Assembly: GCA_024642725.1 (NCBI GenBank)
Contig: JAHEAO010000019.1
Location: 1-48,817 of the forward strand
Direction: 5' to 3'
Length of the DNA stretch: 48,817 nucleotides
Origin: Paracoccaceae bacterium
Lineage (GTDB): Bacteria > Pseudomonadota > Alphaproteobacteria > Rhodobacterales > Rhodobacteraceae
The first letter of the stretch is position 1; every line of letters starts with the position of its first letter. Below, in pieces: positions 33,064 through 41,265 of the stretch. Below the pieces are notes generated by a model. It did no database searches, was not told where the DNA came from, and was given only the letters and a program-made list of their open reading frames with translations. A program made the translations under genes and the position numbers.

Positions 33064-33085
33064 ATGCAAGCTTTAGCGCTTGCAT
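33064..33085 (-). promoter_or_regulatory. Operator-like inverted repeat at the satD start
   Basis: ATGCAAGC-TTTAGC-GCTTGCAT is a perfect 8-bp inverted repeat touching the ATG of the SatD-family gene. More copies of the half-site lie upstream: the palindrome CTTGCAAG (33150-33157) and GCTTGCAT (33165-33172). The surrounding 33085-33160 segment is unusually A/T-rich for this genome. Binding by the HTH of the SatD-like protein (autoregulation) is inference. Confidence 0.55.
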
Positions 33086-33203
33086 AACATAATTGCAACT
33101 TAATTAGTTTGCTTTGTGGAATGGCAAAGAAAAAAATTAGCAAGCTGGTCTTGCAAGAAAATCCGCTTGCATCCGGCCCGAAACAATCAGCCCGAACGGC
33201 AAT

Positions 33204-33566
33204 CTACATGAACCCCAGTTCAAGCCGCGCTTCGTCGGACATCATGTCCATCCCCCAGGGCGGATCCCACGCCATGTGAACCTCGACCTGTTTGACGCCG
33301 GGCAGCGGTTCCACCGCGTCGGCGACCCAGCCCGGCATCTCGCCTGCGACAGGGCAACCCGGGGCCGTCAGGGTCATCGTGATGTTGACCTCGTTCTCGT
33401 CATTGATGTCGATCGTGTAAACCAGCCCCAGATCATAGATATTCACCGGGATCTCTGGGTCAAAGACCGTGCGGCAAGCATCGACCACGCTTTCGTAAAG
33501 CGGGTGGTCCGTGCTTGAAGGGGCAATAAGCGGCGTGCCTTCGATCTTTTGGGCCTGTTCGGTCAT
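33204..33566 (-). CDS. sufT: SufT/MIP18-family Fe-S assembly factor
   Basis: 120 aa from the ATG at 33566; an upstream start adds 30 unsupported residues. The DUF59 fold is clear: FDPEIPVNIYDLGLVYTIDI, then MTLTAPGCPVAGEMPGW with its conserved Cys, and VHMAWDPPWGMDMMSDEAR at the end. Such proteins help maturation of Fe-S proteins (SufT, PaaD relatives). No other suf genes are in the window. Transcribed away from tgt with a shared intergenic region of about 120 bp. Confidence 0.87.
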   Translation of the reverse strand: MTEQAQKIEGTPLIAPSSTDHPLYESVVDACRTVFDPEIPVNIYDLGLVYTIDINDENEVNITMTLTAPGCPVAGEMPGWVADAVEPLPGVKQVEVHMAWDPPWGMDMMSDEARLELGFM

Positions 33567-33685
33567 GGCGATCCCGTTTGATTTCCGACTGAATATATAA
33601 GGAATACTTGCCAAAGGTCCAGCGGCTGAAATGCTGCGGTACGGCGGGAATTGCAAGCTTGACCCAAACTGGCTATCGGGGCGGC

Positions 33686-34816
33686 ATGAACAAACGAATT
33701 ACCTTTTCCCTCAGCCGCACCGACGGCAAGGCGCGCACCGGAACGATCCGAACCCCTCGGGGTGATATCCGTACGCCCGCTTTCATGCCTGTCGGCACAG
33801 CCGCGACCGTAAAGGCGATGCTGCCCGAAAGCGTCCGCGCCACCGGGGCCGACGTCCTTCTGGGCAACACCTATCACCTGATGCTGCGGCCCACCGCCGA
33901 ACGCATCGACCGGCTGGGCGGCCTGCACAGGTTCATGAACTGGGACAGGCCGATCCTTACCGATTCCGGCGGTTTTCAGGTGATGAGCCTTTCGCAGCTG
34001 CGCAAGCTCACCGAGGAAGGGGTGCGCTTCAAATCCCATATCGACGGTTCCGACCACATGCTGACACCGGAACGCAGCATGGAAATACAGCGACTTCTGG
34101 GTAGTGATATCGTGATGTGCTTCGACGAATGCCCGGCCTTGCCCGCGACCGAAGAAGCGGTTGCCAAGAGTATGCGGATGTCGATGCGTTGGGCAAAGCG
34201 TTCGCGCGATGCGTTTGGCGACCGGCCGGGCCACGCCCTTTTCGGCATCCAGCAAGGCGGTGTCACGCCCGACCTTCGAGCCGAAAGCGCCGAGAAACTA
34301 AAGGAAATCGGCTTTGATGGCTACGCCATCGGTGGCCTAGCGGTGGGTGAAGGGCAAGAAGCGATGTTCGGCGTGCTTGACTACGCTCCCGAGATGCTGC
34401 CCGAGGACAAGCCCCGCTACCTGATGGGGGTTGGCAAGCCTGATGATATCGTCGGCGCCGTCGCGCGCGGCGTCGATATGATGGATTGCGTGCTGCCTTC
34501 ACGCTCGGGGCGGACCGGCCAGATATTCACGCGGCGCGGAGTGCTGAACATCAAGAATGCCCGTCATCAGGATGATCCGCGTCCCCTGGATGAAGACTGC
34601 ACATGCCCGGCATGCCGCAACTATTCGCGCGCCTACCTGCATCACGTCTTCCGCGCGCAGGAAATCATTTCGTCGATGCTGCTGACCTGGCACAACCTGC
34701 AATACTATCAGGAGTTGATGCAGGCCATGCGCGACGCGATCTCCGAAGGCCGGTTCGCGGCGTTCGAGGCGGCATTCCACGCGCAAAGGGCCGAGGGCGA
34801 CATCGACCCGCTCTGA
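33686..34816 (+). CDS. tgt: tRNA-guanine transglycosylase
   Basis: 376 aa from the ATG at 33686; the earlier start adds 26 residues outside the family. Exchanges the anticodon guanine of Asn, Asp, His and Tyr tRNAs for preQ1, a step in queuosine synthesis. The active-site [12 protein letters not shown] segment (catalytic Asp) and RSGRTGQ are conserved. The zinc site is C305, C307 and C310 in CTCPAC plus H336 in LTWHNLQY. Other queuosine genes are not in the window. Confidence 0.95.
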   Translation: MNKRITFSLSRTDGKARTGTIRTPRGDIRTPAFMPVGTAATVKAMLPESVRATGADVLLGNTYHLMLRPTAERIDRLGGLHRFMNWDRPILTDSGGFQVMSLSQLRKLTEEGVRFKSHIDGSDHMLTPERSMEIQRLLGSDIVMCFDECPALPATEEAVAKSMRMSMRWAKRSRDAFGDRPGHALFGIQQGGVTPDLRAESAEKLKEIGFDGYAIGGLAVGEGQEAMFGVLDYAPEMLPEDKPRYLMGVGKPDDIVGAVARGVDMMDCVLPSRSGRTGQIFTRRGVLNIKNARHQDDPRPLDEDCTCPACRNYSRAYLHHVFRAQEIISSMLLTWHNLQYYQELMQAMRDAISEGRFAAFEAAFHAQRAEGDIDPL

Positions 34817-34823
34817 CCCAGCC

Positions 34824-35621
34824 TCAGCCAGACGGTGCCTGCATGCTTGCCAGCAGGGCTTCCATCGGCGCTTGATTGCCTTTCAAAAGGCCCTTCCTGG
34901 GATTGTCGAGATCGACGATCAACGTCATCACAGTTGACAGCGAAAGCACGAGGCCGATCAGCAGGAACCGCCTTACCTGCGACTTTCGGGCCGCAATATA
35001 ACCTGCCGAAGCGATGCCGATGATCGTGATCAATATAAGGCTCAGCCATATCGACTTCGGGATCATCGAACTTGTCCCGAGCATGACGCGCTTGGCTCCG
35101 ACATCGAAGACCTCGTTCACCGCGCTGACGAGCAAACCGCTGATCGCGGTTGGCTCGGCCTTCGCGACGGCAGTGACATCGGCCCATATCTCGCGCTGCA
35201 GCTTGTCGGATTCCACCTGCGCGGTGACAAGATTGCCATTCTCGGCAATTGCGATGGCTGCCTCTACCCTGAATTGGGTATAGGCTCGCAGCTTGTCGGC
35301 AATCGCCCGTCCCATTTGTTCTTCGATCATCTCGGTTCTCAGATATGCCGTGCCGATGGCATTTGCCTCCTCCAGAATGACGTTCCGGCGCGCCTCGAAA
35401 TGCGCCGCCGAAATGCCGAAAGTGAAGGCCAGCATGAAGCTCAGAAGCCCGAGAACTGCGCCGATCACCATACCTGCGCCGTCGTCGCTGTCTGTCGGAC
35501 TTCTAGCAGCGACGCTTCGTCCCAAGCGAAAGCCCGATTCAAGAGCAGCAGCAACGACGAGTCCTACCAGAATGAAAACAGCCCATTCCGGAAGCTTGTC
35601 CAAGAGATTCTCAGTTATCAA
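34824..35621 (-). CDS. DUF4239-like membrane protein
   Basis: 265 aa from a TTG at 35621 that follows GGGGAAG; ATGs at 35696 and 35678 give an unusual polar N-terminus and have no ribosome binding site. Hydrophobic helices: WAVFILVGLVVAAALESGF, GAGMVIGAVLGLLSFMLAF (followed by TFGISAAHFEARRNVILEEANAIGTAYLRT, a DUF4239/bestrophin-like signature) and two C-terminal helices. Probably an inner-membrane protein of unknown function, perhaps an anion channel-like protein by similarity to bestrophins. Convergent with tgt. Confidence 0.72.
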   Translation of the reverse strand: MITENLLDKLPEWAVFILVGLVVAAALESGFRLGRSVAARSPTDSDDGAGMVIGAVLGLLSFMLAFTFGISAAHFEARRNVILEEANAIGTAYLRTEMIEEQMGRAIADKLRAYTQFRVEAAIAIAENGNLVTAQVESDKLQREIWADVTAVAKAEPTAISGLLVSAVNEVFDVGAKRVMLGTSSMIPKSIWLSLILITIIGIASAGYIAARKSQVRRFLLIGLVLSLSTVMTLIVDLDNPRKGLLKGNQAPMEALLASMQAPSG

Positions 35622-36051
35622 TCGTGTCTTCCCCTTGCCCGCCGGGACTGATGTAGAACGGTCCCGGGCACTGATCATCAGGTTGGCGGGCGGCATCTGA
35701 GTCAAGTGGGATTCAGCGCAGGGAACCGCTCGAAGATGCAGCCCGGACGGGCCGGGGCCGCCTGACGGTGCGACCGACAGCCAATGCAGCCGTTGATCGT
35801 GCCAACGACCTTAAATGAAGCGCGAGGAGGCGAGACTTTTGGGTTTGTCCGGTGACATGCGAATTTTCTTCGTAATTTCCTCAATTGTCGCCTTGCCCCT
35901 CGTCTTGCTGAAAGGCAGACTGCTGCAATAGATAACTGGTGGTGGTTGAAAGCGGGTGGTGAGCGCCCCAGATGTAGAGCCAGAACCGGAGGAGGCCGCA
36001 AAGTTGCCACAAAGTGGAACCAAGGTCCTTCTGCCAAATTGAGGATTCCGT
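35622..36051. other. Intergenic region upstream of lon
   Basis: 430 bp with no ordinary gene. The one credible coding element is the 30-codon ORF at 35839-35931. The rest must hold the lon promoter; CTTG at 35904 with a spaced CAATAG was considered as a heat-shock element and rejected as too poor. A stretch of unrelated sequence (35706-35800) shows nothing I can name. Confidence 0.4.
35839..35931 (+). CDS. Possible 30-aa membrane peptide
   Basis: A TTG-started ORF with GAGGAGG (35824-35830) exactly 8 nt before it, a near-perfect Shine-Dalgarno match. The peptide (MGLSGDMRIFFVISSIVALP followed by a leucine-rich end with KGRLLQ) is one hydrophobic helix with basic residues after it, so a small single-pass membrane protein is plausible. 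An in-frame ATG at 35815 would make it 38 aa. It is too short for ordinary gene calling, and I cannot exclude a chance ORF. Confidence 0.4.
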   Translation: MGLSGDMRIFFVISSIVALPLVLLKGRLLQ

Positions 36052-38460
36052 ATGACCGAGCAACTCGCCCAATCCTACCCCGTCCTTCCGCTGCGCGACA
36101 TCGTGGTATTCCCACATATGATCGTGCCGCTTTTTGTCGGGCGCGAAAAATCCGTTAAGGCTCTTGAAGAGGTGATGCAGGACGACAAACAGATCCTGCT
36201 GTCCAGCCAGATTGATCCAGGTGTCGATGACCCGGCGTCCGATGGCATTTTCAATGTTGGCGTCTTGGCCAATGTGCTGCAACTACTGAAACTGCCGGAC
36301 GGCACCGTCAAAGTTCTGGTCGAAGGCCGTGCGCGGGTCAGGATCACCGAATTCCTTCCCAACGACAACTATTTCGAGGCCCGCGCCGAAACCCTGACCG
36401 AATTGCCCGGCGATCCGCAGGCGGTCGAAGCTCTCGTGCGTTCCGTGGCCGAGGAATTCGAACGTTACGCGAAGATCAAGAAGAACATCCCCGAAGAGGC
36501 CCTGGCAGCAGTGTCGGAATCGCGTGAACCCGCGAAGCTGGCCGATCTCGTTGCGGGACATCTTGGCGTCGATGTCGATCAGAAACAGGCTCTTCTGGAA
36601 ACGCTGTCTATCGAAGAGCGGCTGGAGAAGATCTACGGCCAGATGCAGGGCGAAATGTCCGTGCTTCAGGTCGAAAAGAAGATCAAGACCCGCGTCAAGT
36701 CGCAGATGGAGCGGACCCAGCGCGAATATTATCTGAATGAGCAGATGAAGGCCATTCAGAAGGAACTTGGCGACGGCGAAGAAGGCCAGAACGAGATCGT
36801 GGAACTGGAAGAGCGCGTGGCCAAGACCCAGCTGTCCAAGGAAGCCCGCGAAAAGGCCGACGCGGAAATCAAGAAGCTGAAGTCGATGTCGCCGATGTCC
36901 GCCGAGGCCACCGTCGTGCGCAATTACCTCGACTGGATGCTTGGCATCCCCTGGGGCACCAAGAGCCGCGTCAAGAAGGATTTGAACCGGGCACAGAAGG
37001 TGCTGGATGATGATCACTTCGGCCTGGAAAAGGTCAAGGAACGGATTGTCGAATACCTGGCCGTTCAGCAGCGCTCGAAGAAACTCAAAGGCCCGATCCT
37101 TTGTCTCGTCGGCCCTCCCGGTGTCGGCAAGACCTCGCTTGGCAAATCCGTGGCGCGCGCCACGGGGCGTGAATTCATCCGCATCTCGCTGGGCGGGGTG
37201 CGCGACGAATCAGAGATTCGCGGCCATCGCCGGACCTATATCGGCTCGATGCCCGGTAAGATCATTCAGGCGCTGAAGAAGGCCAAGACGACCAATCCGC
37301 TGATCCTGCTCGATGAGATCGACAAGATGGGCCAGGATTTCCGGGGCGACCCGGCGTCGGCCATGCTCGAGGTGCTTGACCCGGAACAGAACTCGACGTT
37401 CATCGACCACTATCTCGAGGTTGAATACGACCTGTCGAACGTCATGTTCCTGACCACGGCGAACTCCTACAACATGCCGGGACCGCTCTTGGACCGGATG
37501 GAGATCATTCCGCTTGCAGGTTATACCGAGGATGAAAAATCCGAGATTGCCAAACAGCACCTGATCGCCAAGCAGATCAAGAACCACGGGCTGAAAAAGG
37601 GCGAATTCGAACTGACCGACGCGGCTCTTCTGGAGATTATCCGGACCTATACCCGTGAGGCGGGGGTTCGGAATCTTGAACGCGAGATTGCCAAACTTGC
37701 CCGAAAGGCCGTGACCCAGATCGTCCGAAAGCCCGGCACCAAAGTGGTGATCACGCCGGAAAACCTCGAAGACTATCTTGGCGTGAAGCGGTTCCGCTAC
37801 GGACTCGCCGAGAAAGAGGATCAGGTCGGTGTCGTGACAGGTCTGGCATGGACTTCTGTCGGCGGTGAACTGCTGTCGATTGAGGCGCTGCGGCTCCCGG
37901 GTAAGGGGCGCATGAAGACCACGGGTAAGCTTGGCGACGTGATGAAGGAATCGATTGATGCGGCGTCCAGTTTCGTGCGCTCGATCAGCCCTTCGATCGG
38001 TGTCAAACCGCCGCAATTCGAAACCATCGACATCCATGTTCACGTTCCGGAAGGCGCTACTCCGAAGGACGGGCCATCGGCCGGCGTCGCCATGGTGACC
38101 TCGATCGTATCGGTCCTGACGCAGATACCGGTCCGCAAGGACATCGCCATGACAGGCGAGGTCACCCTGCGCGGCAACGTTCTGGCAATCGGCGGGTTGA
38201 AGGAAAAACTGATGGCCGCATTACGAGGTGGCATCAAGACCGTTCTGATCCCGGAAGAAAATGCCAAGGACCTGCCGGAAATTCCGGACAATGTGAAGGA
38301 AGGCCTGACCATCATTCCGGTCGGCCATGTCACCGAAGTTCTGAAGCATGCACTGGTACGGCCGCCGGTTGCCATCGAATGGGACGAGGCCGCAGAAGAA
38401 GCGGCGCGGGCCAAGTCGACTTTGGCCACGCCGGAAAGCCCCAGCGCGACCGCGCATTAG
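36052..38460 (+). CDS. lon: ATP-dependent protease Lon
   Basis: 802 aa, full length. Lon degrades misfolded and specific regulatory proteins. The N-terminal substrate-binding domain starts with YPVLPLRDIVVFPHMIVPLF. Walker A is GPPGVGKT (354-361), with ILLDEIDKMGQDF as Walker B. The C-terminal protease dyad is S676 in PKDGPSAGVAM and K719 in GGLKEKLMAAL, spaced 43 residues as in E. coli (679/722). Preceded by GAGGA. Ends at a strong terminator. Confidence 0.97.
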   Translation: MTEQLAQSYPVLPLRDIVVFPHMIVPLFVGREKSVKALEEVMQDDKQILLSSQIDPGVDDPASDGIFNVGVLANVLQLLKLPDGTVKVLVEGRARVRITEFLPNDNYFEARAETLTELPGDPQAVEALVRSVAEEFERYAKIKKNIPEEALAAVSESREPAKLADLVAGHLGVDVDQKQALLETLSIEERLEKIYGQMQGEMSVLQVEKKIKTRVKSQMERTQREYYLNEQMKAIQKELGDGEEGQNEIVELEERVAKTQLSKEAREKADAEIKKLKSMSPMSAEATVVRNYLDWMLGIPWGTKSRVKKDLNRAQKVLDDDHFGLEKVKERIVEYLAVQQRSKKLKGPILCLVGPPGVGKTSLGKSVARATGREFIRISLGGVRDESEIRGHRRTYIGSMPGKIIQALKKAKTTNPLILLDEIDKMGQDFRGDPASAMLEVLDPEQNSTFIDHYLEVEYDLSNVMFLTTANSYNMPGPLLDRMEIIPLAGYTEDEKSEIAKQHLIAKQIKNHGLKKGEFELTDAALLEIIRTYTREAGVRNLEREIAKLARKAVTQIVRKPGTKVVITPENLEDYLGVKRFRYGLAEKEDQVGVVTGLAWTSVGGELLSIEALRLPGKGRMKTTGKLGDVMKESIDAASSFVRSISPSIGVKPPQFETIDIHVHVPEGATPKDGPSAGVAMVTSIVSVLTQIPVRKDIAMTGEVTLRGNVLAIGGLKEKLMAALRGGIKTVLIPEENAKDLPEIPDNVKEGLTIIPVGHVTEVLKHALVRPPVAIEWDEAAEEAARAKSTLATPESPSATAH

Positions 38461-38485
38461 GCGGGGCGACCTCCAGACCCATAAG

Positions 38486-38513
38486 GGGCGCATCTCGGGA
38501 TGCGCCCTTTTTT
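38486..38513 (+). terminator. Intrinsic terminator after lon
   Basis: Perfect 9-bp stem GGGCGCATC/GATGCGCCC with a TCGG tetraloop, followed by six T. Confidence 0.92.
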
Positions 38514-38615
38514 GTTGCGGGCGGCGACGACACAAACGATGAGAGACTGGTGGATAATTGGTGAAAATTCAGCTAGTCTGATTGCAGAGCAGAAACAATG
38601 AAAGGCAGGACCAGC

Positions 38616-39020
38616 ATGGTCAGCAAAGCCGACTCCTCGACGTCCGCAAAATCAAAGCCAGCATTGAAATCCGTCGCGCCGGTCAAAAGGGCCACAGCGA
38701 AAAGTGACGCTGAAGCCACCGAAGCGAATGGCTCTGAAACGGGGGCTGACTTTATCCGCCGCAAAGCATTCGTAGACCGGATTGTCGCGTCGTCCGGCAT
38801 GAAGCCAAATGCCGTCAAATCGACGCTCGATGCCGTTCTGCATGAAATAGGCGACGCTCTGTCCAAGGGCGAGTCCCTCAACTTGCCGCCTCTGGGCAAG
38901 CTCAGCGTCAATCGAAAGAAGGACATCAAGAACGGAGAGGTTCTCGTTTGCAAACTGCGCCGCTCGCGGCCAGCAGAGAAAATCCAGCCGACCCTTGCAG
39001 AGGTGGACGAGGAGCGGTAA
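38616..39020 (+). CDS. HU-family DNA-binding protein with N-terminal tail
   Basis: 134 aa from ATG 38616, preceded by AGGCAGGA; ATG 38598 adds 6 residues. The N-terminal 40 or so residues are a low-complexity Lys/Ala/Ser-rich tail (histone H1-like). The HU domain follows: FVDRIVASSGMKPNAVKSTL, DAVLHEIGDALSKGESLNLP, then GKLSVNRKKDIKNGEVLVCK. The usual arm with its Asn-Pro-x-Thr-Gly intercalating proline is missing and replaced by a short basic turn. It probably binds DNA or RNA but bends DNA less. The gene lies directly upstream of tRNA-Val(CAC). Confidence 0.8.
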   Translation: MVSKADSSTSAKSKPALKSVAPVKRATAKSDAEATEANGSETGADFIRRKAFVDRIVASSGMKPNAVKSTLDAVLHEIGDALSKGESLNLPPLGKLSVNRKKDIKNGEVLVCKLRRSRPAEKIQPTLAEVDEER

Positions 39021-39033
39021 GACCCGCGCCGTC

Positions 39034-39108
39034 GGGTGATTAGCTCAGTGGTAGAGCGCTTCGTTCACATCGAAGATGTCAGGGGTTCAAATCCCTTATC
39101 ACCCACCA
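39034..39108 (+). tRNA. tRNA-Val (anticodon CAC)
   Basis: Cloverleaf folds fully: acceptor GGGTGAT/ATCACCC, D-stem GCTC/GAGC, anticodon stem CTTCG/CGAAG with loop TTCACAT (anticodon CAC, codon GUG), and T-arm with TTCAAAT. The CCA end is encoded. An intrinsic terminator follows. Confidence 0.95.
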
Positions 39109-39117
39109 TCATACCAG

Positions 39118-39148
39118 GCGCGCCGCACCACCGGCGCGCTTCTTGTTT
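39118..39148 (+). terminator. Terminator after tRNA-Val(CAC)
   Basis: Perfect 8-bp stem GCGCGCCG/CGGCGCGC with a CACCAC loop, followed by TTCTTGTTT. Confidence 0.85.
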
Positions 39149-39282
39149 CAGCGCATCCGTAGCCCCCGATCGCGGGATGGCGCATTCGATACGACACCCG
39201 AACGGTCAGGCTTTGCTCCGCTATGGTCCTTCCAGTATCAACGCCGGTCCCGGGATCGGCAGAGCTGATGGAAGGAACGACA

Positions 39283-39666
39283 ATGAACATCGCATTGACC
39301 GCCGTCGCGGGGCTCGGCCTTGCCCTGACCGTTACGACCAACGCCGCCGCGGGTACGAAGTGGAGCTACAACGACGGTGACACGGTGGTGCGCGCCATTT
39401 CAGGAAATTCCGTTATCGGCCAGCTGTCCGACGGGTCAAGCTATTGCGAATACCACGACCCCAATAGCGCGGTATTTGGTCGTGACTTCGAAGTCTACGC
39501 TGGCAACTGGGGCGTCCGAAACAACTATATCTGCTACTGGTATCCGGGCGCCGGTGAAGACTGCCAGCGTGCAAGGGTTCAGGGCAATCGCGTGACCTTC
39601 CTCGACGCCAGCAATGGCTGGATGGTCGCGCAAGGCACTATTGTACAGGGCAATGTCTGTAGCTGA
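39283..39666 (+). CDS. Small secreted cysteine-containing protein
   Basis: 127 aa from ATG 39283, with GGAAGGA before it; upstream starts have none. A signal peptide ends near NAAAG. The mature part (about 105 residues) is Tyr/Gly/Asn-rich with four cysteines: SSYCEYHDP, YICYWYPG, EDCQRARV and GNVCS at the very end. Those likely form two disulfides in the periplasm. Predicted mostly beta. I do not recognise the family. Followed by its own terminator. Confidence 0.72.
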   Translation: MNIALTAVAGLGLALTVTTNAAAGTKWSYNDGDTVVRAISGNSVIGQLSDGSSYCEYHDPNSAVFGRDFEVYAGNWGVRNNYICYWYPGAGEDCQRARVQGNRVTFLDASNGWMVAQGTIVQGNVCS

Positions 39667-39749
39667 CATCGATGAATTTCAGTGACTGCCGCAACCCCGG
39701 TGGGTGCGGCACGTCGCAAAGTCATATCCCCAAAAGAAATTCATCGGTC

Positions 39750-39780
39750 GGGCGCGCCGCTCAGTGCGGTGCGCCCATTT
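39750..39780 (+). terminator. Terminator of the secreted-protein gene
   Basis: GGGCGCGCCGC/GCGGTGCGCCC (11 bp with one G-U), loop TCAGT, followed by ATTT. It also covers the stop codon of the opposite gene (39761), with no T-run on that side. Confidence 0.8.
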
Positions 39781-39949
39781 TATTCGTTTTTCCAAAGGCT
39801 TGCAGATCGATATCCTGTGCCCAGGACAGGCTGGCAAGTTCCTCGCGGATCTGGTTCTGAAGGCAGTCGTGACAGAGCACGTCGTCGCCTTCGGCATGGC
39901 GGGACAGGCGCAGCAGCGCCCGCACGCTCTTGGCCAGGTCGCGCTGCAT
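39761..39949 (-). CDS. 62-aa CxxC small protein
   Basis: Start at ATG 39949 with GGGAGG 8 nt before it; the longer reading to 40048 overlaps the preceding gene. The N-terminus is a basic amphipathic helix (RDLAKSVRALLRLSRH), then DDVLCHDCLQNQIREELASL carries a CxxC pair that could bind zinc or iron or be redox active. The C-terminus is GAPH. It begins 2 bp after the stop of the DUF1127-like gene. Family not recognised. Confidence 0.6.
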   Translation of the reverse strand: MQRDLAKSVRALLRLSRHAEGDDVLCHDCLQNQIREELASLSWAQDIDLQAFGKTNKMGAPH

Positions 39950-39951
39950 GT

Positions 39952-40179
39952 TCAGACCCTCCCGCGAAGCCGTATCAATTCGCGATGCAATCGGTCCATG
40001 TCCAGACCGACATCGCGGGCCAGATGCGGCCTTTCGAGAAGCCTGCACATGTCGCGGCGTGCCTTGTTGCGGTCCGCCATCTTCCGAAGGGCAAGTCTGA
40101 TCCAGCGGGGCAGTGAAAGGGCAACCGTCGTCGGGGTTAGCCGCCGTGGGATGGCTGGGAGTCTATCGATCTGGTACAT
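39952..40179 (-). CDS. DUF1127-like small protein
   Basis: 75 aa from the ATG at 40179, which follows AAAAGGA; the ATG six codons earlier lacks a ribosome binding site. The sequence WIRLALRKMADRNKARRDMC and LARDVGLDMDRLHREL has the basic-helix, L..LL-x-x-D-x-GL layout of DUF1127 proteins. In Rhodobacter such proteins (CcaF1-type) bind RNA and act in stress responses. The match is partial. First gene of a two-gene operon with the CxxC gene. Confidence 0.6.
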   Translation of the reverse strand: MYQIDRLPAIPRRLTPTTVALSLPRWIRLALRKMADRNKARRDMCRLLERPHLARDVGLDMDRLHRELIRLRGRV

Positions 40180-40215
40180 GGTTCTGGTCCTTTTCATTCG
40201 TTTGAGGATTCGGAC

Positions 40216-40244
40216 CCTAAAACCTCAACCATACTTTAGGTCAA
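40216..40244 (-). promoter_or_regulatory. Candidate promoter of the small-protein operon
   Basis: TTGACC (40244-40239) and TTTAGG (40221-40216) with a 17-bp spacer. The -35 is good and the -10 poor. It overlaps the ribosome-binding region of the divergent histidine phosphatase gene. Confidence 0.35.
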
Positions 40245-40247
40245 GAG

Positions 40248-40853
40248 ATGATTGAACAGACCGGCAGACCTCGTCGAAACTACCCGGAGCTTTACATTCT
40301 GCGCCACGGACAGACCGAATGGAATGCCGCTGGCCGGATGCAGGGTAGCATGGATTCACCGCTGACCCGGCTGGGTCGGGAACAGGCGGCGATGCAGGGT
40401 CGCATCTTGCGCAGTGCAGGGCTTTCCTCAGAGACGACCTATCATTGCTCGCCTCAGGGTCGGGCGCGCCAAACCGCGGAACTCGCGCTCGCCGGTCTTA
40501 CCGATACTCCCCGCTTCGACAACCGGCTGAGAGAGGTCTCTGTCGGCGAATTTGAGGGCATGACTCTGAAGGATCTGGAAAACGATTGGCCGGATCTGAT
40601 GGGGCAAGACTCTCCGTTCAGCTGGCACTACCGCTCACCTGGCGGCGAAGGCTTCGAAGCCTTTCAGTCGCGCATTTCGGATTGGTTGGAAGAAATCACC
40701 GGACCGGCCGTTGTCGTGACCCATGGCATGGTCTCGGGCGTATTGCGCGGGCTGGTCCTCGGTCTCGGGCCGGATGGCATAGCCAAGCTACCGGGAGGGC
40801 AGGGGGTGGTCTATCACGTGCGCGATGGTGTTCACCGCCGACTAGAAGCCTGA
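40248..40853 (+). CDS. Histidine phosphatase-family protein
   Basis: 201 aa. The RHG motif is LRHGQTEWN (H near residue 20), which forms the phosphohistidine; the second catalytic region is VVVTHGMVSGVLRG. The EVSVGEFEGMTLKDLE segment with its conserved Glu is typical of the phosphoglycerate mutase-like branch. It probably removes phosphate from a small molecule; the substrate is not readable. Starts next to the divergent small-protein operon. Confidence 0.87.
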   Translation: MIEQTGRPRRNYPELYILRHGQTEWNAAGRMQGSMDSPLTRLGREQAAMQGRILRSAGLSSETTYHCSPQGRARQTAELALAGLTDTPRFDNRLREVSVGEFEGMTLKDLENDWPDLMGQDSPFSWHYRSPGGEGFEAFQSRISDWLEEITGPAVVVTHGMVSGVLRGLVLGLGPDGIAKLPGGQGVVYHVRDGVHRRLEA

Positions 40854-41043
40854 CCGCCAACGACGTCCGGACGGTATCCGACGGTAAACAGCCCGCGTGC
40901 CCTGTATTTGGGCTGCGAGTGGCGTGGGCGGGGTTTTTTTTAAAGGACACATGCATGTTCTGCCCTAAACCTTGACGAACGCATTAAAGAAGGTGGCTTT
41001 TCATCTTCGCAGAGCCATTGAACAGACCGCTTCAGTTCAGGGC

Positions 41044-41072
41044 TTGAACCGTGCCGCCGCTCAGGGTAAAGC
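41044..41072 (+). promoter_or_regulatory. Candidate tRNA promoter
   Basis: TTGAAC and TAAAGC with a 17-bp spacer, ending 11 bp before tRNA-Val(UAC). The -10 element is only a partial match. Confidence 0.4.
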
Positions 41073-41082
41073 CCTGCCTCAC

Positions 41083-41158
<76 letters not shown>

Positions 41159-41265
41159 TTTTCTTCTGCTTTCGATTGATGTTTTCCTGCCTTTGCCGCT
41201 TGACGGGGCAGGGGGTCCGTCATAGAAGGCCCTTCACGTTCGGGCATTGCCCGGGCGGGCAGCGG

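Noticed and set aside
35904-35931. CTTG-N18-CAATAG as a heat-shock promoter for lon
   Set aside because: The -10 half does not match the RpoH consensus and it overlaps the small ORF.
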